A stretch of 20,050 nucleotides of DNA, taken from the NCBI GenBank assembly GCA_041664945.1, contig JBAYJY010000079.1, positions 1 through 20,050 on the forward strand, written 5' to 3'. Every line of letters starts with the position of its first letter. Position 1 is the stretch's first letter. This document shows positions 13,979-20,050 of the stretch, piece by piece. The notes under the pieces were generated by a model that saw nothing but the letters and a program-made list of their open reading frames with translations, was not told the origin of the DNA and searched no databases. A program made the translations under genes and the position numbers. The DNA is from JBAYJY01 sp041664945 (lineage in GTDB: Bacteria; UBP15; UBA6099).

Positions 13979-14386
13979 TTACTTCTTTTTCAGCTTTACA
14001 CATTTAATCCAATAGGCAAAATAAAACAACGGAATGAATATGAAGCCGATTATTAATATGCACAACACCATAACTGGTGGAATATAACAAAATTGAAAAA
14101 AACTGAATACACAGATAATAATGATACTAGCTGGCCAAGCAAATCCCATACCTTTTGTTGTTTTTCTTACATTGACATCCACAACCCCTATCATCATAAA
14201 TAAAAATGAAAACACAAGTAATGCTTGATAACTTAAAAAGCCAAGCATCCATAACCAATCTTGTGGAAACAAAGCCATAATTGCAATAACAAAAAATATA
14301 GAAAAAAACAATATTCTCGATAATGACATGAAGAAATTCAACTTCGTTTCATTATCAGAGGATCTGTTTTGAAAAACAGGGCCCAT
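13979..14386 (-). CDS. Four-helix membrane protein of unknown function (AT-rich)
   Basis: This 135-residue, strongly hydrophobic protein has about four membrane helices, roughly at residues 18-40, 45-67, 84-104 and 107-127. It ends in a basic tail (KCVKLKKK), which suggests a cytoplasmic C-terminus. The ATG at 14386 has AGGAAAAGG upstream; a GTG directly ahead at 14389 is in frame. Base composition is far more AT-rich than argG or ruvA, with A/T-ending codons throughout. That points to recent transfer or relaxed constraint. No enzymatic or transport motif is visible and I recognise no family. It stands alone on the minus strand between the argG terminator and the toxin-antitoxin genes. Confidence 0.7.
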   Translation of the reverse strand: MGPVFQNRSSDNETKLNFFMSLSRILFFSIFFVIAIMALFPQDWLWMLGFLSYQALLVFSFLFMMIGVVDVNVRKTTKGMGFAWPASIIIICVFSFFQFCYIPPVMVLCILIIGFIFIPLFYFAYWIKCVKLKKK

Positions 14387-14486
14387 CACCTTTTCCTACT
14401 CTGCAATTCAATTTTCGTGTTTTCCGAGCTATGAAGCGATTATATCATAGGTTTAGCATCTTGGGTTCGGCGGCCTTTGAATTTGC

Positions 14487-14506
14487 AGCGGCGAAGCCGC
14501 TTTTTT
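14487..14506 (+). terminator. Short terminator-like hairpin
   Basis: AGCGGC (14487-14492) and GCCGCT (14496-14501) pair around GAA and are followed by six T. No plus-strand gene lies directly upstream, so it may insulate the toxin-antitoxin promoter or be a remnant of a lost gene. Confidence 0.6.
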
Positions 14507-14541
14507 GATGCGGTGGTTTGACGCCGTTTTATCTGTTTCTA

Positions 14542-14550
14542 TGTTATAAT
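14542..14550 (+). promoter_or_regulatory. Extended -10 promoter for the DUF4258/YgiT pair
   Basis: TG-T-TATAAT is present. A TTGACG lies at 14518-14523, but the 21-base spacing is too long for a standard -35. It precedes the GGAGG at 14587-14591 and the DUF4258 frame. Confidence 0.65.
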
Positions 14551-14603
14551 AGATGAAAAGATGAATATTTTATATCAAATAATTTTGGAGGATTTATAAT
14601 CAT

Positions 14604-14642
14604 TTGTACGGTAAGATTACTTACAGAGTACATGCTGTGTAA
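14604..14642 (+). pseudogene. N-terminal piece of the DUF4258 frame, ending at an in-frame TAA
   Basis: From TTG 14604, twelve bases after a strong GGAGG (14587-14591), the frame reads LYGKITYRVHAV and then hits TAA at 14640-14642. Directly after, RMFERRVTKDEV continues in the same frame. The conserved DUF4258 opening is a strand followed by His-Ala-x-x-Arg-Met, so the stop replaces one residue inside the motif. A single C-to-T (CAA) or G-to-T (GAA) change would explain it. Confidence 0.65.
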
Positions 14643-14645
14643 CGC

Positions 14646-14888
14646 ATGTTCGAGAGGCGGGTTACAAAAGACGAAGTTCGACGCGTTCTCGAAACCGGCG
14701 AGGTGATTGAAAATTATCCTGACGATACCCCCTATCCAAGCAGATTAGTGTTGGGGAAGGCGGGTTCTCGGAAGCTTCATGTGGTTGCAGCGGACAATGA
14801 AGTCGATAAAGAAACAATTGTTATTACCGTTTATGCGCCGGAGCCGGCGTATTGGGATCCGACTCTCCGAAGGAGGCTGAAACAATGA
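14646..14888 (+). CDS. DUF4258 protein, toxin-like, probably N-terminally disrupted
   Basis: From ATG 14646 the frame gives 80 residues: MFERRVTKDEVRRVLETGEVIENYPDDTPYPSRLVLG, then LHVVAADNEVDKETIVITVYAPEP. This is the DUF4258 pattern, a small RelE-like fold commonly encoded just before a YgiT-type zinc-finger protein and regarded as a toxin partner. ATG 14646 has no ribosome site, and the homologous first strand and conserved His lie upstream behind the TAA at 14640. The product is therefore either a truncated protein from a poor start or not made, making this a likely pseudogene. The end overlaps the next gene in an ATGA arrangement, implying translational coupling in the intact ancestor. 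Confidence 0.7.
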   Translation: MFERRVTKDEVRRVLETGEVIENYPDDTPYPSRLVLGKAGSRKLHVVAADNEVDKETIVITVYAPEPAYWDPTLRRRLKQ

Positions 14889-15112
14889 AATGTGTCATTT
14901 GCAAGAATGGCGAAACACGCGAAGGATTAGCGACTGTGACGCTGGAGCGGAATGGCGCGACCATTGTTATTAAATCTGTGCCGGCAAAGGTCTGCGATAA
15001 TTGCGGCGAGGAATATGTTAATGAGGAAATCATGGCCCGGCTGATGGAACAGGCGGAAGAAGCGGCGCGAAATGGCGTTCAGGTTGATGTGCGCGAATAT
15101 GTCGCCGCTTAA
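14885..15112 (+). CDS. YgiT-type (MqsA N-terminal-like) zinc-finger antitoxin-like protein
   Basis: The 75-residue product carries two CxxC pairs, C3/C6 (MKCVICKNGE) and C37/C40 (VCDNCGEEYV), separated by a beta-rich segment with VTLERNGATIVIKSVPAKV. This is the YgiT-type zinc-finger pattern seen in the N-terminal half of MqsA. The helix about 45-62 (NEEIMARLMEQAEEAARNG) follows, but the DNA-binding HTH of full MqsA is absent. Its partner is the upstream DUF4258 gene, whose stop overlaps this start by four bases. An AAGGAGG site nine bases ahead would allow independent initiation even if the DUF4258 gene is dead. Antitoxin function is inferred from family and arrangement. Confidence 0.85.
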   Translation: MKCVICKNGETREGLATVTLERNGATIVIKSVPAKVCDNCGEEYVNEEIMARLMEQAEEAARNGVQVDVREYVAA

Positions 15113-15239
15113 TATCGAATATTGAGTTCATTCTGAATTTTGGCAAAAAATTTTATCTTTTTCCGATACACAACAGCAAGATGATATTTAAGTGAAAGTT
15201 CCCCGTTTCGTTCGAATGCTCAAAAGGGGTATCTTCTGT

Positions 15240-15734
15240 TTAACCTCTTGGCTTGAACGGCATATTTTCGAAGACTTCTCTTGGAAATCCGTTTAATGCG
15301 CTATAAGGCGTCTCGTTGATCTCTTTCATCAAGTCCCATGGGCTCAGGTCATCCTCTTCGAGCATCATTTTACAGGCTTTGACCATATCGTTCATTGAAC
15401 CCAATACGGAACGATCACTCGTTTTGGAGAAGGTGAATGTTCCTGTGTTCGGCGCGATAATACGGTCAAAAAACATTCTCATATTCAGCTCTGCAAGGTG
15501 TTCTCCGAGAAAAGACAAAAACTGCTTGAGATATTCGTTTTCGTCTGTGATTCCCCGGCCATACATTACCACCGAGAACAAAGAGCTGGCATTTGTCGTC
15601 AGAATATACTGGACCCGTTGCGCGGTGAATAGATTAGCGCACCATCGCAGATGCGCGCCTGTCTGCGTGTCGACTTTTGTAAGAGGGCCGAGCTTGAGCT
15701 TTTTGTTTAGCTTTTCAGTGACATGAATGATCAT
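15240..15734 (-). CDS. DUF6933 family protein
   Basis: Reading from ATG 15734 gives 164 residues opening MIIHVTEKLNKKLKLGPL, then LRWCANLFTAQRVQYILTTNASSLFSVVMYGRG. This matches my recollection of DUF6933, a small soluble domain of unknown role often found in accessory regions. The frame is open back to 15923, but the extra N-terminus is unlike the family. ATG 15734 has AAAGGCGG upstream, so the shorter form is preferred. No membrane segment or catalytic motif is evident. It is divergent from the Phd/RelE operon and lies among toxin-antitoxin genes, consistent with a mobile or defence-related neighbourhood, but nothing shows that it is itself a toxin. Confidence 0.7.
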   Translation of the reverse strand: MIIHVTEKLNKKLKLGPLTKVDTQTGAHLRWCANLFTAQRVQYILTTNASSLFSVVMYGRGITDENEYLKQFLSFLGEHLAELNMRMFFDRIIAPNTGTFTFSKTSDRSVLGSMNDMVKACKMMLEEDDLSPWDLMKEINETPYSALNGFPREVFENMPFKPRG

Positions 15735-15903
15735 GAAGGGCCGCCTTTGTGTTCTTTTGGGTACTTTACTCAAAACGACGATTAGCGTCAACAGCGCCGC
15801 AAGCCGGTTGCAGGCGAGCCATACCTCCGTTTCTTCGCGCCTCCGTGGTTTCGTTTTTTCTTTTCCCGGCTGAAGGAGCCAAAATGCCACGGGTTCATCG
15901 TGG

Positions 15904-15932
15904 TTGAATAAATCAAAATACAAATGTACAAT
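15904..15932 (+). promoter_or_regulatory. Promoter of the Phd/YefM-RelE operon
   Basis: TTGAAT (15904-15909) and TACAAT (15927-15932) are 17 bases apart. The -10 lies inside the first TGTACA half of the operator, so operator binding would block polymerase. Confidence 0.7.
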
Positions 15933-15942
15933 TAGTTGTACA
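15925..15942. promoter_or_regulatory. YefM-like operator, TGTACAA-N4-TTGTACA
   Basis: A perfect dyad has two TGTACA hexamers (15925-15930 and 15937-15942) whose centres are 12 bp apart. E. coli YefM-YoeB operators use TGTACA cores at this spacing. It overlaps the -10 and ends 20 bases before the antitoxin ATG. Confidence 0.75.
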
Positions 15943-15962
15943 AAGAAAGGGGCAATTGTTTT

Positions 15963-16229
15963 ATGAAAGATATTACAATATCCAAAGCGCGCAACGAACT
16001 GACTGATCTTCCCCGGCGCTTGGCAAAAAATCCCGGAGCCGTTGCCGTTACGCGGAGAGGCAAGCCGGTGCTCGCGATTTTGCCATGGGAGCTTTACGAG
16101 TCCATCGTTGAAACGCTTGAAGTTATGAGCGATGTAAAATTAATGGACGCGCTCAGGAAAAGCATTCGGGATATTCAGGAGGGACGCACCTTCAGCTCTG
16201 ACGAAGTTAAAAAGGAGCTTGGGCTTTGA
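15963..16229 (+). CDS. Phd/YefM family antitoxin
   Basis: The 88-residue product opens MKDITISKARNELTDLPRRL and continues AVAVTRRGKPVLAILPWELYESI, the usual Phd/YefM N-terminal dimer and DNA-binding fold. The acidic, probably disordered C-terminus (DIQEGRTFSSDEVKKELG) would wrap the toxin. The ATG at 15963 has AAAGGGG about ten bases ahead; the upstream TTG at 15936 lies within the operator and is unlikely. The stop overlaps the toxin start by four bases, so the two are translated together. Autoregulation through the TGTACA dyad is the expected control, with the toxin acting as corepressor in such systems. Confidence 0.88.
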   Translation: MKDITISKARNELTDLPRRLAKNPGAVAVTRRGKPVLAILPWELYESIVETLEVMSDVKLMDALRKSIRDIQEGRTFSSDEVKKELGL

Positions 16230-16561
16230 GCGCTCATAAATACGAGATCCGGTGGACAGGAGCGGCGAAAAAGATGCTCGCCGGGGTACAAGACCGCCGA
16301 ATCATGCGGAAGATATTTGAACGGGCAAACGAGCTTTCCGAAGAACCCGAATTGCAGGGAAAACCTCTTTTAAATGAATTGGCGGGGTATAGGAGCGTTC
16401 GGGCGGTCGGCCAGCGATATCGGATAATTTATAAGATAGAAAACAAGAAAATTATTGTGTATGTAGTCGCTTTGGGCATCCGCAAGGAAGAAAGTAAAAA
16501 AGATATCTACGAACTCGCAAAGAAGTTGATACGTGCCGGTCTGTTGGAATCCCCAGAATAG
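16226..16561 (+). CDS. RelE/ParE family toxin
   Basis: The 111-residue product starts at TTG 16226, overlapping the antitoxin TGA and with AAGGAG eight bases ahead. It shows the RelE/ParE layout: KYEIRWTGAAKKMLAGV as first strand and helix, RIMRKIFERANELSEEP, then LLNELAGYRSVRAVGQRYRIIYKIENKKIIVYVVALGIRKE. The basic and aromatic set in YRSVRAVGQRYRIIY is where ribosome-dependent RelE-type mRNases carry their active residues. Whether this one cuts mRNA or, as ParE does, poisons gyrase cannot be told from sequence. The gene is intact and paired with an intact antitoxin and operator, so the module looks functional. Confidence 0.88.
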   Translation: MSAHKYEIRWTGAAKKMLAGVQDRRIMRKIFERANELSEEPELQGKPLLNELAGYRSVRAVGQRYRIIYKIENKKIIVYVVALGIRKEESKKDIYELAKKLIRAGLLESPE

Positions 16562-16655
16562 TTGGACAAAAATACAACCCCTCGTTCCAACGCTTTGCGT
16601 CCCCTGGTTTTTTTTCTGATCAGGGAAAACTCAATCAAGTTGACTCAATAAAAAA

Positions 16656-17435
16656 TCATTTTGTCGAGTATACGATGCAAAGTATTGTTAAAACAAGGTA
16701 GGCGCAACCGAAGAAGCCGCCAGCGATTATCCCTATCCATGCGTGTGTTGCGCCTCGCGCTTCCGGATGCAGTTTTGCGAACTTGCGGCCTCGCAGCCCT
16801 AAAATAAAGCCGGCAATGCCTATCGGGAAGAACGGAATTACTGAAAATACGCCGAAATAATATCCGATCAGCGCATTTGTGTTTTTATAGGGGATGAGGC
16901 CGCCGAGGGTATAGTCGCTTTGGGGCGCCGCTTGTCGCTGAATGTAGTTTTCGAACATGCGGCCGCATTTTATGCACCAGTTGTATTCGATCGAGTTTTG
17001 GAATCCGCACGCGGGACAGTATTTTACAGTCGCGCCGGCTGGAAAAACATGCGCGGCGTTTCCCGGAACGGCGGCGTTAGGAATATTCGCGGGCAAAGGC
17101 TGCGTATAGTCCTCCGGCCCGCGCCAGATGTATAAATACCAATATACCGGTATGGCTAAAATATTAAAGAACATTATTAACACAACCCAAATGATTTTCA
17201 GGTCGCCGACCACCATCGGATTTTTGAAAACATTTATTACATATAATACCATCAGCGCGAATCCGAGAATGATCGTGAAAAAATGCAACGGGAAAATAAA
17301 TAAGAAGTAAGCCGGATTGGGGCCGCCGAAATTTTTCGATCCTACCATGAAAACGATAAATAACATGAAAATGAAAAAATAGAAAAAAGGCCACAGGGAG
17401 CCGATCAGCAATGCGATCTTTTTGTTTTTTTTCAT
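16656..17435 (-). CDS. Multi-pass membrane protein with central zinc ribbon
   Basis: The 259-residue protein has three N-terminal membrane helices (about 8-31, 43-69, 80-103). A Pro/Ala linker and a zinc ribbon with C140/C143 and C154/C157 (YCPACG...WCIKCG) follow, then two helices (about 187-213 and 232-256). The third helix region resembles a PLDc_N-type segment. The last pair (NALIGYYFGVFSVIPFFPIGIAGFILG) resembles DUF4190 proteins. The ribbon would face the cytosol. The ATG at 17435 lacks a clear ribosome site. An extended -10 promoter is at 17532-17540, leaving a leader of about 90 bases that contains a tRNA T-arm-like segment. Codons are AT-richer than the core genes. Function is unknown. 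Confidence 0.75.
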   Translation of the reverse strand: MKKNKKIALLIGSLWPFFYFFIFMLFIVFMVGSKNFGGPNPAYFLFIFPLHFFTIILGFALMVLYVINVFKNPMVVGDLKIIWVVLIMFFNILAIPVYWYLYIWRGPEDYTQPLPANIPNAAVPGNAAHVFPAGATVKYCPACGFQNSIEYNWCIKCGRMFENYIQRQAAPQSDYTLGGLIPYKNTNALIGYYFGVFSVIPFFPIGIAGFILGLRGRKFAKLHPEARGATHAWIGIIAGGFFGCAYLVLTILCIVYSTK

Positions 17436-17465
17436 AATTTATATTTGTCGGGCTTCAGGGCCGCA

Positions 17466-17487
17466 AACCGGATTCGAACCCGCGATC
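17466..17487 (-). other. tRNA 3'-end (T-arm)-like fragment 1
   Basis: On the minus strand it reads GATCGCGGGTTCGAATCCGG, a T-arm consensus with GTTCGAATCC. The stem has one mismatch, and no 5' acceptor strand, D arm or anticodon arm fits upstream. It matches fragment 2 at 20 of 22 positions. Confidence 0.5.
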
Positions 17488-17531
17488 ATAAAAAATAAGC
17501 GGGCTGTCCTCCGAGCTTACGACGTATTGCT

Positions 17532-17540
17532 ATTATACCA
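17532..17540 (-). promoter_or_regulatory. Extended -10 promoter for the zinc-ribbon membrane gene
   Basis: On the minus strand TGG-TATAAT is present, with TTTGGA 17 bases upstream as a weak -35. Transcription would begin near 17525. Confidence 0.6.
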
Positions 17541-17602
17541 CTTCTCAGCAAACTTCCAAATGACGAAATATGATAAACATAAAAGTTAAAGATAAGAGAG
17601 GA

Positions 17603-17624
17603 AACGGGATTCGAACCCGCGACC
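17603..17624 (-). other. tRNA 3'-end (T-arm)-like fragment 2
   Basis: On the minus strand it reads GGTCGCGGGTTCGAATCCCG with a fully paired T stem (GCGGG with CCCGT, one G-T). No matching acceptor strand is upstream, so it is not a complete tRNA. Apart from these fragments and two promoters, the 17436-17760 gap shows nothing else. Confidence 0.5.
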
Positions 17625-17705
17625 GGATTTAAATTAGGCATACCGCCCACGGAATTTCGGAATAGAATCAGCCGGAATGTTTTGCCGCAAACTTTCGGGT
17701 TTCAG

Positions 17706-17714
17706 TGGTATAAT
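17706..17714 (+). promoter_or_regulatory. Extended -10 promoter for the GH31 gene
   Basis: TG-G-TATAAT is present. TTGCCG at 17682-17687 is too far away to be a standard -35. The start would be near 17721, giving a 40-base leader that contains GAGGAG. Confidence 0.65.
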
Positions 17715-17760
17715 GTCCTGTGTAGGCAGAAACCTTAAAACAGGTAGAGGAGTCGCAGCC

Positions 17761-20050
17761 ATGAGGTTCAAAACCGCCGTTATTCTTTACGCAGCCATTT
17801 CATTGTTTATTTCGGCATCCGTTTATTCATTCGCAGCGGAGCCGCAATCCATAAAATCGAAAGCCTTCATTGTGCGCGCGGCAACTTCGCCGCTGTCGAT
17901 TTCCGTCGCAGGCGCTGACGGGAAAATGATTTTATCCGGCGCGCCGGGGGGAGAAGTCTATGCGCTAAAGGGCAACAAGCGCATATTCCTAACTTCATGC
18001 AAGCCGCAAAAGGGAGCCGCCGGCAGACTCGAAATGACGTGCATGGCCGGGAGTGAAAAATATGCCGTTTCTATAGCCATGGTGAACGACTATGAATTTT
18101 CGATGTCGGTATCGTCGGCGGGCAAACCCGGACACGAACGTCTCGGCCACAGGTTTCGGCTGCCGCGCGGAGAGAGCGTCTACGGCCTCAAGGAGCATGT
18201 AGAGGGCGACGGCAAGGGAGCCTTCGACGCCGCCGGGACTATAACGAACCAGGCAACGCTGGATCAGCGCGGCAGCACAGTCCAGATGTACACGGTCCCG
18301 ACAATTTCCATCGCATCTCCGTTCCATATCAGCTCGGGCGGATACGGCCTCTTTTTCGACACAACATGGCCGGGCACATACGATCTCGCCGACACCGAGC
18401 CCGACGTGGCGGACATATCGTTCGAAGGGCCTGCCCTGAAGATGGTTTTCACATTCGGCCCCGGCATGCCCGACATCATCCGGCGCCACACGGACAGGGT
18501 GGGCAAGACTCTTCTGCCCCCGAAGTGGGCCGCCTCGGTTTTCAAATGGCGCGACGACCACATCAACCTGCCGATGCTTTATGACAACACCCGCAATTTG
18601 TCGAAATTCAATTCGCAGGTGTACGAAGACGTTATGATGCTGAAAAAACTCGGCGTCCCCACCGGCGTGTACTGGCTGGACCGGCCGTGGGCGAAAGGTC
18701 CGTTCGGCTATGACGATTTCGAGTTCGACACGAACAGGTTCCCCAATCCGCTGGAAATGGTAAAGTGGCTCGAAGATAAGAACTCGATGAAAATGCTTCT
18801 GTGGGTCGCTCCGTGGATTTACGGCGACATGAGGAACGTCGCTCGGGACCGCGGCTATCTCGCGCCGACCTCGGACAAGGTCCTGGACCTCACCAACCCG
18901 GAAGCTGTCGAGTGGTGGCAGAACGAATTCGGAAAAATGTTCGACCTCGGCGTCGCGGGATTTAAGCTGGACCGGGGCGAGGAAGTGATACCGAGCGATC
19001 TCGAACATGTTTATCACGACGGCCGCACCGGTCGCGAAGTGCACAACGATTTCCCGACTCTCTACGCGAAGGCGGTTCAAGGCGCTTGCCGGAAATTCCG
19101 GGGCGACGACTGCCTCGTCATGCCGAGGTCCGGCTTCACCGGCACACAGAAATACGCGGTCTTCTGGGGCGGCGACACTAAGGCGACATGGCGCGGATTG
19201 CGTTCCGCTGTGATCTCGTGCATGAGATCGGGCATCATGGGATTCCCCGTCTGGGGGTCCGACACCGGCGGATACGGCGTTCCGGAAACGCACGAGCTTT
19301 TCTCCCGATGGCTACAGGTCAGCGCGTTCCACCCGCTGATGGAAGTCGGCGGCAGCGGCTCCCACGAACCATGGAATCTCGATACCGATCCGAGATACGA
19401 CCAGACGGTGATCGATAACTATCGCCTGTATGCGAAGATACACACCGAACTCGCGCCTTACAACTACAGTTATATGAGTTTCGCGCACAAGACCGGACTG
19501 CCGATTGTCAGGCCGCTTGTCTACCATTGGCCGGAGGACCCGCGCGTGAGAGACACGTGGGATGAGTTCATGTTCGGCGACTGGATCCTCGCCGCGCCGG
19601 CGCTTCAGGAAGGCGAAAGGAAACGCGAAGTCTATCTGCCCGAAGGGAAATGGTTCGACTTCTGGAACGCAAAAGAGGAATACGACGGATCGAAGAACTA
19701 CCTCGTCTACGCGCCGATCAATCACATGCCGGTATTCATCCGCGCGGGCGCGATAATCCCTCTTGACATAATCGATGCGGAAACGGGATTCGCGCCTCAA
19801 TTCGCGGCTGGCAAATTCATCATCGCCATGTATCCGGACAAAAAGAAATCCGTGTTCGCCTATTTCGACGGGAAAACAGAGGCGGACATAAGCATGATCG
19901 AAGGAAAGGACTCGATCGAGATTGACGTTCCGGGATTCGGGCGCTCCGTTCTTCTGAAAGTGCGCGCGTCGCGCATCGCGGGCGCAACGCTCGATGGAAC
20001 AAATCTGGAGGAGTTGAAAACGGAATCGGAGTATGAAGCCGCCGGCCGCG
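17761..20050 (+). CDS. Secreted GH31 family alpha-glycosidase (3' truncated by window)
   Basis: 763 codons are open to the window end without a stop. ATG 17761 has AGAGGAG eight bases ahead. Residues 1-26 form a signal peptide (hydrophobic core, then SFAA before Glu). A beta-sandwich N-domain follows (about 30-240), then a TIM barrel (about 265-590) and C-terminal beta domains. GH31 enzymes are retaining: the likely nucleophile is D404 in GFKLDRGEE, and the acid/base D472 in VFWGGDTKATWRG. WLDRPW (305-310), LLWVAPWI, GSDTGGY (about 500-505) and H535 in GSHEPW line the subsite. GH31 covers alpha-glucosidase, alpha-xylosidase, sulfoquinovosidase and others; the KLDRGE form does not settle the substrate. 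A promoter lies directly upstream. Together with the glycosidase at 1-1765 it suggests alpha-glucan or alpha-glycoside use. Confidence 0.9.
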   Translation, partial: MRFKTAVILYAAISLFISASVYSFAAEPQSIKSKAFIVRAATSPLSISVAGADGKMILSGAPGGEVYALKGNKRIFLTSCKPQKGAAGRLEMTCMAGSEKYAVSIAMVNDYEFSMSVSSAGKPGHERLGHRFRLPRGESVYGLKEHVEGDGKGAFDAAGTITNQATLDQRGSTVQMYTVPTISIASPFHISSGGYGLFFDTTWPGTYDLADTEPDVADISFEGPALKMVFTFGPGMPDIIRRHTDRVGKTLLPPKWAASVFKWRDDHINLPMLYDNTRNLSKFNSQVYEDVMMLKKLGVPTGVYWLDRPWAKGPFGYDDFEFDTNRFPNPLEMVKWLEDKNSMKMLLWVAPWIYGDMRNVARDRGYLAPTSDKVLDLTNPEAVEWWQNEFGKMFDLGVAGFKLDRGEEVIPSDLEHVYHDGRTGREVHNDFPTLYAKAVQGACRKFRGDDCLVMPRSGFTGTQKYAVFWGGDTKATWRGLRSAVISCMRSGIMGFPVWGSDTGGYGVPETHELFSRWLQVSAFHPLMEVGGSGSHEPWNLDTDPRYDQTVIDNYRLYAKIHTELAPYNYSYMSFAHKTGLPIVRPLVYHWPEDPRVRDTWDEFMFGDWILAAPALQEGERKREVYLPEGKWFDFWNAKEEYDGSKNYLVYAPINHMPVFIRAGAIIPLDIIDAETGFAPQFAAGKFIIAMYPDKKKSVFAYFDGKTEADISMIEGKDSIEIDVPGFGRSVLLKVRASRIAGATLDGTNLEELKTESEYEAAGR

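Noticed and set aside
14640..14642. TAA reassigned to an amino acid in this organism
   Set aside because: TAA serves as the normal stop in several intact genes here (for example 1763-1765, 15110-15112), so code reassignment is not supported.
16562..16655. Terminator CCCTG...CAGGG after the RelE gene
   Set aside because: The stem is only 5 bp with a 14-base loop and the T run lies inside the loop, so it is not a convincing terminator.
17455..17545. Complete tRNA gene on the minus strand
   Set aside because: Only the T arm fits. I could not pair an acceptor stem or anticodon arm, and the D-arm-like AGTGGTATAATAGCA is better explained as an extended -10 promoter.
17600..17700. Second complete tRNA gene on the minus strand
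   Set aside because: The T arm pairs well, but the sequence complementary to the predicted 3' acceptor strand is absent upstream and no anticodon loop with a U33-like position fits.

Overview
The window comes from a bacterial chromosome with moderately high GC coding DNA. It has ordinary Shine-Dalgarno starts, TAA/TGA stops, and several recognisable housekeeping promoters, many of the extended -10 type. The sequence does not fix the phylum. Scattered palindromic intergenic repeats, a DUF5693 membrane protein, a lysine/alanine-tailed argininosuccinate synthase and two glycoside hydrolases at the window edges suggest an uncultured, carbohydrate-degrading lineage, but this is only an impression.

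Layout. Positions 1-1765 hold the 3' part of a six-hairpin (GH15/GH63-like) glycosidase. It is followed by a DUF5693 membrane protein (1962-3878), a convergent coiled-coil/winged-helix gene (3893-4309, minus) and a YtxH-type small membrane protein (4671-5003, minus). Next is a divergent gene for an excisionase/MerR-type HTH fused to a degenerate receiver domain (5306-5869). The 290 bases between ytxH and this regulator carry two good promoters and a pair of related dyads. An alpha/beta hydrolase (6014-6736) converges on a secreted C45-type acyltransferase/peptidase (7020-8240, minus). The gap between them is a 247-bp segment bounded by imperfect inverted repeats. A divergently transcribed periplasmic-binding-protein-like gene (about 8509-9552) and a double zinc-ribbon protein (9694-9942) follow.

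The conserved core is yebC, ruvC, ruvA and argG (10172-13612), all on the plus strand. The ruvC-ruvA and ruvA-argG gaps and the region after argG are filled with dispersed palindromic repeats. One 51-52 bp repeat occurs twice in opposite orientation, flanking ruvA-argG. A strong terminator lies at 13872-13900.

From about 13.9 to 17.5 kb the window becomes an accessory island. It contains an AT-rich four-helix membrane protein, a DUF4258/YgiT-type zinc-finger toxin-antitoxin-like pair whose DUF4258 frame carries an in-frame TAA near its N-terminus, a DUF6933 gene, an intact Phd/YefM-RelE pair with a YefM-like operator, and a zinc-ribbon multi-pass membrane protein. Upstream of the last gene are two repeated fragments resembling the 3' end (T arm) of a tRNA gene. 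A secreted GH31 alpha-glycosidase begins at 17761 and runs off the window end. No complete tRNA, rRNA, CRISPR array, transposase or integrase was found. I found no clearly new multi-gene system; the most unusual items are the interrupted DUF4258 gene, the HTH/pseudo-receiver regulator with its twin dyads, and the repeat families.
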